Part shown: positions 21,475 through 30,868 of the stretch, in pieces
Numbering within the stretch: the first letter of the stretch is position 1
How the letters are laid out: each line of letters starts with the position of its first letter
From: Wyeomyia smithii
Taxonomy: Eukaryota > Arthropoda > Insecta > Diptera > Culicidae
Reading direction: 5' to 3'
DNA: 64,000 nucleotides
Assembly (NCBI RefSeq): GCF_029784165.1
Contig: NC_073696.1
Span: forward strand, 82,148,220 to 82,212,219
The notes under the pieces: generated by a model
Database searches by the model: none
What the model saw: the letters and a program-made list of their open reading frames with translations, nothing else
What the model was told of the DNA's origin: nothing
Translations under genes and position numbers: made by a program

Positions 21475-23316
21475 CGAAATACACTAAAGTCACTCTTTAC
21501 GCGTTTTTTTCACGCTGATTCCGGAATTTCTTTCTTCGCATCACGGAATTTACGCGGCTTTCTTACGCAGATTCCGGAATTCACGCGGGTTTTTTACGCG
21601 GATTACACGGATTACGTATTACGTAATCTATGGCAACCCTTACCCTTCAGGAGAATTGTTCCACCGTATCGTGCTGAACCAGTCAATCCGCGTGAGCTGG
21701 CAGCAGAGTTTGTGGTTAGTTCTGAACTATCCGTACGTGATCGACGCTAACCCTTCCTTTTCCCGGCAGTTAGCTTTTCGCGTATCAGCGGTAGCCGTGG
21801 ACCATATTTACGAAAGTGAGGCCGTGCCGCGCGTGATGCGTAATTGCACAGTGGCTGTTCTGTCCAGAAGCGATTTTGAAAAAATTGAAATGGCGAATGA
21901 AGGAAATGATGCAAATTTGTACAGTGTCCTAATTTGGGTTGTAGAACAAAATGCAATGGAGTCAGAAGGGTGTAATTTCGCTGGTCGTAGCCAAATTTAC
22001 TCGGTTACTGATTATTGATTGTGTAAATATCATGGCTGTAATATTGCTGTTTATTGCATGTTTGAAGGATCAATTCGATTTTAAATCCCATTGAAAATAT
22101 TGGAACCAATGCATGGAGACAGTGTTTGGGCGCAATGAGTGGAATTCACATTATGGGAGATTTTTACGGTATATTGACAGGTTTATCGCTTGCTTTCGGG
22201 GTTGTTATTCCGTGGTCAGCTGATAATTAATTCCAACATTCGCGGATCGGTGCGGTAATTCTCATGTTTCTTCGGAATGATTTATGCCCACAGTTACTTG
22301 AGGTTGAAGGCGAATGAGGAGAAAATTCAAACAATCTTCTCAAAATCAGCTAATTTCAAGCTTATGCACTATGATTACCTAAGTTGATTCGCACAGTCAG
22401 TTTGTGATACAGTGATATGTATCATGAAGTAGATTTGTATTACAATCTTCATCAAAGTTATGGGTTGAATTTGTCTAGAAATTGTCTAGAAAGAAAGAAT
22501 TGTGAATGAATGCTGATGCTTCATCCGATACTAATAATCGCTTGTAACATTCGAAAAGGTTAAATAAGTCACGAATGAATAACAGTTTATGAACTTGAAA
22601 CTTGAAATTCATATAATGTAGTTTGTGGTTAAAACGGGTAAAACCAATTTTTTTTTAAATTTGGCTCAAATTGAAGGGTTTGGATGGTTTCTAAAATATT
22701 ATCAAATTTAAAATAGGTATATTAAAAGAGATAAGAAATTATAGTTTTCTTTATCTAAAATAAATGATATATCGGAGAAGGTATGTTTGCAAATAAAACC
22801 ATGTAACCAACAGAAAAGGGCTAAATTAATTTTAAACAATTTTTTTTTCTTAGAACTTATCATAATTTAAGGAGGGAATGTTATATTATTAATAAAGAAA
22901 AAATACGGCTGGGCCTAGAAGAGAGTTTTAATGACACTTCTCAAAATTTCAAAATTTTATTAACACATCTTCTTAATTACAAAGATTTCATTAAATTAAA
23001 GAGACAGAATGCCGCCAAAATCCATTTCTAGTGTCGATTTGACTCCGTGTCGAAGTCCAGTCTGTAGTTTGGAAACGAAAGTTTCCGGTAACAAAACAGT
23101 GACAGTTTGGCAAATAAACCGATGCCGATGCCGAGTCTTCAATAGGTGCTATAAAATGTCGAAATATAACGAATGAAATATGAAAATATGATCTTTAAAA
23201 AAAATCAACATAGTTCTCGAGTGAAGGAAAACTTGAAAGAAAATCTGGAAAAGGCAATCTCTCTTCTAATCTTTTCTGTAAATTATCGAATCATCTTTTC
23301 ATTTCTTGTTCGTTCA
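21475..23316 (+). repeat. Tandem segmental duplication, first copy (about 1.84 kb)
   Basis: It begins CGAAATACACTAAAGTCACT and ends TTGTTCGTTCA at the junction with the second copy, and contains everything in that copy. It also has about 430 bp (roughly 22196-22630) absent from copy two. Near the start is a short internal repeat of TTACGCGG and ATTCCGGAATTT words. The two copies are nearly identical, implying a recent event or an assembly artefact. Confidence 0.85.
21656..22018 (+). CDS. Uncharacterised 120-codon open frame (duplicate 1)
   Basis: I do not recognise this protein. The frame starts with a non-ATG codon in the stated window and runs 120 codons to TGA, reading FHRIVLNQSIRVSWQQ... 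and ending IYSVTDY. It is open for all of the GC-richer part of the duplicated unit. The same 120 residues appear at 23501-23860, with at least one synonymous change (TCA/TCG serine). There is no signal peptide or transmembrane segment. It could be an exon fragment of a mobile element or host gene, or simply a chance open frame. Confidence 0.3.
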   Translation: MFHRIVLNQSIRVSWQQSLWLVLNYPYVIDANPSFSRQLAFRVSAVAVDHIYESEAVPRVMRNCTVAVLSRSDFEKIEMANEGNDANLYSVLIWVVEQNAMESEGCNFAGRSQIYSVTDY

Positions 23317-23860
23317 ACGAAATACACTAAAGTCACTCTTTACGCGTTTTTTTACGCGGATTCCGGAATTTCTTTCTTCGCATCACGGAATTTACGCGGT
23401 TTTCTTACGCAGATTCCGGAATTTACGCGGTTTTTTTTCGCGGATTACACGGATTACGTATTACGTAATCTATGGCAACCCTTACCCTTCAGGAGAATTG
23501 TTCCACCGTATCGTGCTGAACCAGTCAATCCGCGTGAGCTGGCAGCAGAGTTTGTGGTTAGTTCTGAACTATCCGTACGTGATCGACGCTAACCCTTCCT
23601 TTTCCCGGCAGTTAGCTTTTCGCGTATCGGCGGTAGCCGTGGACCATATTTACGAAAGTGAGGCCGTGCCGCGCGTGATGCGTAATTGCACAGTGGCTGT
23701 TCTGTCCAGAAGCGATTTTGAAAAAATTGAAATGGCGAATGAAGGAAATGATGCAAATTTGTACAGTGTCCTAATTTGGGTTGTAGAACAAAATGCAATG
23801 GAGTCAGAAGGGTGTAATTTCGCTGGTCGTAGCCAAATTTACTCGGTTACTGATTATTGA
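23306..23860 (+). CDS. Uncharacterised open frame, 184 codons (duplicate 2)
   Basis: The last 120 residues are the same as the open frame at 21656-22018. The first 64 come from the TTACGCGG/ATTCCGG short repeat, which happens to stay open here and is interrupted in the other copy, so this extension is probably not real coding. No family is recognised. Confidence 0.25.
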   Translation: MFVQRNTLKSLFTRFFTRIPEFLSSHHGIYAVFLRRFRNLRGFFSRITRITYYVIYGNPYPSGELFHRIVLNQSIRVSWQQSLWLVLNYPYVIDANPSFSRQLAFRVSAVAVDHIYESEAVPRVMRNCTVAVLSRSDFEKIEMANEGNDANLYSVLIWVVEQNAMESEGCNFAGRSQIYSVTDY

Positions 23861-24727
23861 TTGTGTAAATATCATGGCTGTAATATTGCTGTTTATTGCA
23901 TGTTTGAAGGATCAATTCGATTTTGAATCCCATTGAAAATATTGGAACCAATGCATGGAGACAGTGTTTGGGCGCAATGAGTGGAATTCACATTATGGGA
24001 GATTTTTACGATATATTGACAGGTTTATCGCTTGTTCCGTAAAACGGGTAAAACCAAATTTTTTTTAAATTTGGCTCAAATTGAAGGGTTTGGATGGTTT
24101 CTAAAATATTATCAAATTTAAAATAGGTATATTAAAAGAGATAAGAAATTATAGTTTTCTTTATCTAAAATAAATGATATATCGGAGAAGGTATGTTTGC
24201 AAATAAAACCATGTAACCAACAGAAAAGGGCTAAATTAATTTTAAACAATTTTTTTTTTCTTAGAACTTATCATAATTTAAGGAGGGAATGTTATATTAT
24301 TAATAAAGAAAAAATACGGCTGGTCCTAGAAGAGAGTTTTAATGACACTTCTCAAAATTTCAAAATTTTATTAACACATCTGTCTAATTACAAAGATTTC
24401 ATTAAATTAAAGAGACAGAATGCCGCCAAAATCCATTTCTAGTGTCGATTTGACTCCGTGTCGAAGTCCAGTCTGTAGTTTGGAAACGAAAGTTTCCGGT
24501 AACAAAACAGTGACAGTTTGGCAAATAAACCGATGCCGATGCCGAGTCTTCAATAGGTGCTATAAAATGTCGAAATATAACGAATGAAATATGAAAATAT
24601 GATCTTTAAAAAAAATCAACATAGTTCTCGAGTGAAGGAAAACTTGAAAGAAAATCTGGAAAAGGCAATCTCTCTTCTAATCTTTTCTGTAAATTATCGA
24701 ATCATCTTTTCATTTCTTGTTCGTTCA
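23317..24727 (+). repeat. Tandem segmental duplication, second copy (about 1.41 kb)
   Basis: It is head-to-tail with the first copy. The breakpoint of its internal deletion reads GCTTG-TTCCGT-AAAACGGG, where six filler bases replace about 430 bp found in copy one. The right end, TTGTTCGTTCA, passes into unrelated sequence (GTGTGAGAAATT). Confidence 0.85.
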
Positions 24728-25790
24728 GTGTGAGAAATTTGCTTTCAAAATGTATAAGTTTGAATATTGAGAATAGGTTATATTTATTTGGTTAGTTTTT
24801 CGAGCATTAGATGGTCGGCGTGCGACCAAACCTAACCAAGCGCCAAAAACATTATTTCGAGTAATTGGCGATCAAAGTTTAACAACCCCGTATATTTCCT
24901 GCAAGTTGCCGCAGAGAAATTTTGTTATAATACCATTATAAACTGTTCAAATGATTTCATTTTTTCATGAAAGATAGATTATCAATTTCAACATCCGCTG
25001 GTGAAAAAACTCGATTTTTTAAAAAATGGCGCTTGGATCGATCTGGTCGCACGCATTCCTGTGAATGCCCCTAGCAAAGTTCACTTTTTTAGAGACTTGA
25101 AGGAAATTTCTCGTAAGCTATTTTCGCGATATTTTCTGAGTTCTTGTCTTGTCAAAATTCAAAAAATCACCACACCTTATCAGTGGCTTCAAAATAAGGT
25201 GAAAATGCGACACAAATGAATGGAGTAGCACCAACTAAATCGTGTGTGATTGTGAACAGTGTCATAATTTCGATCGCATTTTTTCTTGGTTTTTCGTGGC
25301 ATTATTAGTTTGGTGCAGAAGGTGGAGGAAAAGGTGCTACGAAACGTGGCGGAATCATACAGCAACTGTAACATATCTGATAGCGAAATTTACTTGTGTT
25401 TGATCTTGAAACTCGAGTGCTGTATATCGACAAGAAAAGCTAAATATTAAAAAAGAATTGTACTGTATTTAAATTATGACAAGTTGTGTTCTTTGACAAA
25501 ATATTTGAGACTGTTTTGGTTCATATGTTATAAACCGGAGGAATGAAGAATGTAGCTGGTAGATCATGCTAAATAAGCGAAGCAAAGCTGCGATATTTGG
25601 AAACCACAAAATGAAAACCAAACAACAGCAATTTTATTTTTCCAAGTTGAAACTGATATTGAGTGACACCCGTGTAAATTCTCAATGAAAATCTGTGATC
25701 AGTGAAAAGAATGATTATTGGCCAAGAAAATGTTAGAATTATTTGATCTGAGCCGAGCCATTGCATAAAGTGCATGTATCAAGATGGCTT
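24728..25790. other. AT-rich spacer, nothing recognised
   Basis: Only short open frames without motifs occur here, and no inverted or tandem repeat stands out. Confidence 0.4.
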
Positions 25791-25796
25791 GATAAA

Positions 25797-27346
25797 ATTT
25801 TTTTTTTAATTCTTTTAGCCCCAATATTTAGTGGGTAATTTGTGAGTTCGAAATCCAATTTGTGGTAATTTGTGGTTAAGTGGTTTCCGAGAAATTTTCA
25901 AAAAACTGAGTCAAGCCATCTTGAAACATGATTTTGCTTCAAATGAATCGGATAACGATGATATATACATCAATCGAAAGCTCTTAATTTGTATTAATGT
26001 ATTAATTTATGACTCAAAGAAATTGAAAATTAAAACTAAATTTCAACTTAAAACAAAAACCAGAATTAATCCACCTACTGGTGCAGAAACCTTTGTTATA
26101 CTTACTAGTCAGTAAACCATAAATCTAGACCAATGTAAAAATTTAAATCAAACAACAAATAAACAAAACGTAGAACTACGTGAACAATAAAACACAAATT
26201 TTTGTACAAACACTAGCAATTATGACCTTATAATTACATTTTCGTGAACCACAAATTATAAGCTTTCGATTGGTGTATATATCATTAGGGTGGGGAATCG
26301 TTATATGGAAGAAACGAAACTTGGTAGCAGAAAGCCAGAATCAAGTTTTTTTCGTTCTATTTGGGGCCCCAAACAGTCCTGAATTAATTGGGAGTCGATT
26401 GGTTTTGTCTCCGCTTGGCCCATTGCATTTAAAATTTATATGGAGATTTGTATGGAAAAACCAACTTTTTTGCATTTTCCATTCTAAAGAGCTCAAAATG
26501 GCCCAAACCATAGGTTTCATGACTTCAAATGGTAGGTTTTTTGACGCCTAACAACTTGGCCGAAGACACTAAAGAGCTAGGGTGTGTCAAAAAAATACTA
26601 GAGCTGTTCAAAGTTGAGTATGTCGAAATTTATGTCGCAAGTCATTTTTCTGGCAACACTGCCAGTGTACCGGCGTTAGTCAGATTTACATCAGAAGTAA
26701 CCTCTGAAACACATTGTAGATTCAATTTACGCCTAGAATATTAACCTAAATTTGTTTGCTTGGTCCAGCAGAGTGTATAAACTCGTTACGACAGGTTACT
26801 TCTGATGGGAATCCTACTGACGCCAGTACATTGGCAATGTTGGCAGAAAACAAGATTTTTTGCATTTAAATCGACATACTCAACTTTGAACAGCTATCGC
26901 TCTTCTTACGGACATTCTAGCTCTTCAGTGTCTTCTGCAAAGTTGTTAGGCATCTGAAATACTATACTTTAACATAATGTAGTGCATTATTAAAGCAATA
27001 TTGAGATCTCTAGGAAGGTAAATGCAAAAAAGTAGGTATTCCCATATAAATTTTCATACAAATTTGAAATGCAATGCGCCAAGCGAAGACAAAACCAATC
27101 GACTTCAGATAAGTTTAGGGTTGTTTGGGACCCCAAAAGAAACCAAAAAATCTTGGTTCTGGAAAATCGATCATTTTTCCCCACCCTAATATATCATCGT
27201 TGTTCTATTCATTTGAAGAAAAATCATGTTTCAAGATGGCCTGACTCAGTTTTTTGAAAATTACTCGGAAACCACTTAACCAAAAATTGGATTTTGAACT
27301 CACAAATAAATCATTAAATGTTGGTGATAAAAGAATTAAAAATCAC
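25797..27346. mobile_element. Palindromic element split by a second element
   Basis: The left arm (about 25797-25990) contains AATTCTTTTAGCCCCAATAT, AAGTGGTTTCCGAGAAATTT and CATCTTGAAACATG. The inverse of these appears in the right arm. The right arm begins near 26252 (AAGCTTTCGATTGGTGTATA), is interrupted at 26286-27188, and continues to about 27346. The loop (about 25990-26250) is AT-rich and non-coding. The outer ends are not sharply defined. Confidence 0.75.
26286..27188. mobile_element. 903-bp foldback element, 9-bp target duplication ATATATCAT
   Basis: The ends are TAGGGTGGGGAA and TTTCCCCACCCTA. The direct repeats ATATATCAT flank it exactly (26277-26285 and 27189-27197). The arms are about 400 bp each (26286-26708 and about 26790-27188) with a spacer of about 80 bp. 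Shared landmarks include GTCGATTGGTTTTGTCT and GTTCAAAGTTGAGTATGTCG. Long inverted repeats with a 9-bp duplication are typical of Mutator-like or Merlin-like non-autonomous elements; the superfamily is inference. Confidence 0.85.
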
Positions 27347-27610
27347 AAGAAGGTTGTATGCAAAGCCACGACCGCAAGGTTGAAGTAGAATACTTTTACA
27401 AGAAAGATAACCCGGCTGCTTGCGTGTCAGTCATTTTTTCTAGTAAATAAACGTTGACCGTTCATTTGCAGTATTGTAATTTCTTTTTGTCTGATATATT
27501 GAATGAAGTTCATTAAATATTTTTAAATTTTGTGCAAATGAGAAGTTGAAGTGCTGCCGAATTGTAACATGCACATTTAATACGACATCATTAAACGGGA
27601 ACGGAACAAA

Positions 27611-27771
27611 GGCTACGGTTATGCAGAACGCGAATGCCGGCGCGATGCGATTCGCCTTACCGTGGTGAAATGTACAGCTCTTTTTAAGGCGAAGTAGAGC
27701 TATACATTTCAACAGATTTCGTCTTGCCGAATCGCATCGCGCCGTTATTTGCGTTCTGCATGACCGTAGCC
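27611..27771. mobile_element. 161-bp palindromic MITE
   Basis: The arms are GGCTACGGTTATGCAGAACG... at the left and the inverse, ending CATGACCGTAGCC, at the right. They stay paired through GGCGCGATGCGATTCG and AGCTCT over about 75 bp. It is unusually GC-rich for the region. A diverged remnant of one arm lies near 28866-28935. Confidence 0.75.
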
Positions 27772-27946
27772 AAACACTAAGCGACGCAAACACGTAATAA
27801 TAATCAGAGTATGCATGTAGATGAAGATAATTAACTTTGGATTATAGCGCAAAACGAGAAAATATTAACTCTTCAAATAATCATTTGTGTTTTTCAAATT
27901 TCAGTTGTTCAATTTAATATCCGATGAAATGTTTGTTTATTATCTG

Positions 27947-28310
27947 ATGAAGCTCTTATATAGGCCAAATGATGCATTCCCAATTTACTAGGTCCATAAC
28001 TCTGCCGACCGTGCTTGGGAAAGCCATCGTATAAAGACCAATCAGAGGTCGAAATTTGTGTTTTGACAAGGCTTAAAAGTTTTCAATAGTACAATAGTTC
28101 GAATGATAAAATTGCAATTTCATGCATTTGGTAGGAATCTTAGAAGATTTTCTAATCGATTGCTGCAAAAACGAAGGAAATCCATCGAAAACTAACCGAT
28201 TTATTAGCATTTAAAATTTTTCTCACTTTTTTCAGTTTTAGATTTTCATTTCACATCCTACATAGCCGAACTTCCTGAGAGAAGTATTCTAATTCAAAAT
28301 TAAATCTTCA
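27947..28310 (-). repeat. Promoter-like repeat module, copy 1
   Basis: Shared with 30508-30868 over about 350 bp: CTTATATAGGCCAAAT, CGACCGTGCTTGGGAA, GACCAATCAGAGGTCGAAAT, CAATAGTACAATAGT, and AGCCGAACTTCCTGAGAGAA. Read on the minus strand, the order is an inverted CCAAT box (CTGATTGGTC) followed about 90 bp later by CCTATATAAGAGC, a TATA-like box. That resembles a core promoter, but no gene follows it here. Confidence 0.6.
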
Positions 28311-28598
28311 TTAATTCATTTGTTGTCCTTATAAGGACAATTGTTCAATTTATCATAGGATGTAGTGTTTATCTTACATCTCTGTGTTACCTTGATAGTG
28401 AGGACTAAGGCGCACGGTCAACACAATGAGAAAGGTGTTTTTTACATTGAAAACTAGAAACGGCTTTACTGGAGGAAGTGTTGGCAAATGCATCTACCGC
28501 TAATACCACCGCTATCATACGAAAGCGCGTCGTTTCATGTGGGGAATATCAAAAACGAAAAATGACGCGCGTCTAAGCATAACCCGAACTGTTACGCC

Positions 28599-29186
28599 GT
28601 GCTGGTCCCATTTACCTTTACATCGGCCTCAGGGAAGTACCGGCTGCATCTGCATCTACCGCTGAGGCTGTCACTATACTGCTATTGGTACCAAAAGCTA
28701 TTAACTCTTCAAATAAGTGTCTTATTTGTTCTCAAAAAAACAGTTGTTCAATTCAAAATCGGATTTACGCAATCGCATCTCTGTAATATTACCGACAATA
28801 ATATTCTTCTAAACAAAATGATACAACCTAATGGGAAAGGTCACAACCTAATGGGAAAGCCATCAGTAGAGCTGTACATTAACCTACGGCCTAGCGAATC
28901 GGTTCGCGCCGCTTTTCGCGTCTACTATGGCAGAGGCCTTAAAGAAAGTTGCTGGCTGATGTATTCACTTCATGCAAGCCTGCTGCTGATGCTTCCCGCT
29001 ACCACACTGAAACAGCATTTTAGTGAAGGGAGTGTCGTTGCATCAGCTGACCCTGCTACTATCGATGCTGATATACCCGCTGCAACAGCTACGCTATGCA
29101 AAGCCATGCCACAGTTGTGGCCGCCATTGGTATCCGCTGTACCTGCATCTGCTGGCCCTGCTGCTATCGATGGTGAGATCCGCTGA
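28599..29186 (+). CDS. Hypothetical 195-codon open frame
   Basis: This frame is long for such AT-rich DNA, but I recognise no domain. The C-terminal third is alanine-rich and encoded by repeated GCTGCTATCGATG words, also present out of frame just downstream, which suggests a short tandem repeat rather than selection on protein. It sits among the repeated modules of 27.9-30.9 kb and crosses a remnant of the 27611-27771 MITE. It is probably not a real gene. Confidence 0.2.
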   Translation: MLVPFTFTSASGKYRLHLHLPLRLSLYCYWYQKLLTLQISVLFVLKKTVVQFKIGFTQSHLCNITDNNILLNKMIQPNGKGHNLMGKPSVELYINLRPSESVRAAFRVYYGRGLKESCWLMYSLHASLLLMLPATTLKQHFSEGSVVASADPATIDADIPAATATLCKAMPQLWPPLVSAVPASAGPAAIDGEIR

Positions 29187-29259
29187 AACTGCTACGCTTA
29201 TCCGCAGCCATGCCACAGTTGTGGCCGCTATCCGCTATCGATGGTACCCACTGCTCGCT

Positions 29260-29345
29260 CCCGCTGCTGCTAAGGGAGGACTGCTGTCGTCGCTGTTCAG
29301 AACTATTATGAGCGGCTTCGACTAAAACAGGCTCTTATATAGGGA
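29260..29345 (-). promoter_or_regulatory. TATA-like box with shared downstream block
   Basis: GCTGCTAAGGGAGGACTGCTG...AGCGGCTTCG...CAGGCTCTTATATAGG also occurs at 30443-30525 with few changes. On the minus strand it would be TATA (CCTATATAAGAGC) plus about 70 bases of shared leader. The 29.3-kb copy lacks the CCAAT part. Confidence 0.4.
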
Positions 29346-30440
29346 TGAAAATAGGAATGAATTATTTTTCGTACATGGTGGAATGATATAACTTGAAAAA
29401 TATGAGTGACTTCATTCCGGCTCAGAGTGATCATTTGATAAGCTCCACCTCTTTTTTCAGTTTCTAAAGTTTTTCCTCAGTTTCGTAGCACGGATGCACA
29501 AAAATGATTCCTTGTCGAGCCGGACCGATAGCACTCTCATTGAAGCAACAAAATAACATGTTTTGTGTCGTGTTGTGCAGCTTAGTTGAAGAAAATGTTC
29601 CCGTCCCCGTGTCGCATGTAAGCAGATTATTGCGTTCAGTAGACAGTAGATAGTGTATCCAGCGAATAAACACCGATGGTGCTCTCACACACGCAACGGT
29701 TTTAACCCGTATCTTATTGCGGTTTGTAACATCAAGCGATTCCGTTTGCTCGCTGTTGCGTGTTGCATCATGTTGCAACTTGGCAGCTGGGAGACGACGA
29801 AATTCTGTTTATGCTGATTGATTGAATCGACTTCATATTAGCTCTGCATAGTCGAACTAACTGCTTTTGTGAATGCGTACTAACAGGGAATTTAATTATT
29901 TAATGTCGGTTATGCTGATCGCAGCCTTTGCGCTGCCCCTACAGTGGGGGGTTAACTAAATAAAGTGAAAATTTGACAACTACAACAGAATTTGATTGCA
30001 TCCCGCACAGAATGTCTGCTTGTGTTGATGCCAGAGAATTATTAACCTTCAATTATTTTTTTATTTGCCTTGAAAAAAGCATGTTGCGGTTCAAAATCGG
30101 TTGCTAATTACAACCTTTGAGCTCCCCTAACATTGCGGGAATTAGGATACACGGACAACATGCACTGTGGGAGCTATTTCACATTCCGTAAATTAGACGG
30201 GTGCGACAAATTTGAATTGCTAGGATGCAACACAGAATGCTTGCTTGCGTTGACAAAAATTATTAACTTTCAATGACTTGTTTATTTGCCTTAAAAAAGG
30301 CATTTTGATTTCCGAAATTGGATTTCCTGATGGCAATCATCATGCTGCCCCAACACGGGGGGAATAATGGCTGTCTGGCGACACACGCTGAGAAAAACCG
30401 CGCTGCTCCTGAGACGTGGTGACCAACCACAGGGCTAGTG
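29346..30440. other. Spacer with short related blocks
   Basis: Blocks of the form TTATTAACTTTCAAT followed by TTTATTTGCCTTAAAAAAGGC recur near 30040 and 30258, with weaker versions near 27865 and 28695. CTAACATTGCGGG near 30128 precedes the GGGGG-rich stretch at 30353. No gene is supported. Confidence 0.4.
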
Positions 30441-30442
30441 CT

Positions 30443-30868
30443 GCTGCTAAGGAAGGACGACTGCTGTTGTCGCTGTCTAGAACTATTATAAGCGGCTCCG
30501 GCTGGAACAGGCTCTTATATAGGCCAAATAGTATGTTTTCAATTGCAAGGTATATGATCCTGTCGACCGTGCTTGGGAAGCAAGCATATAACGACCAATC
30601 AGAGGTCGAAATTTTCGTTTTGACAAGGCTTGACTATTTTCAATAGTACAATAGTGTGAATAATAAAATTAAAATTATCTTATTTTGGGAAGAATCTTAG
30701 AAGATTTTCCAATCTATTGCTGCTAGTACGAAGGAAATCCATCGAATACTAACCGATTTATTAGCGTTTGAAATTGGACATATTTTTTACTTTTTTCGGT
30801 TTTAGATTTTCATTTCACATCCCTATGTAGCCGAACTTCCTGAGAGAAGTATTCTACTTCAAAAGTTA
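30443..30868 (-). repeat. Promoter-like repeat module, copy 2
   Basis: This is the fuller copy: the leader block (30443-30510), a minus-strand TATA-like CCTATATAAGAGC (about 30512), and the inverted CCAAT (GACCAATCAG near 30593), ending with AGCCGAACTTCCTGAGAGAA near 30832. Organisation is as in 27947-28310. Confidence 0.6.
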
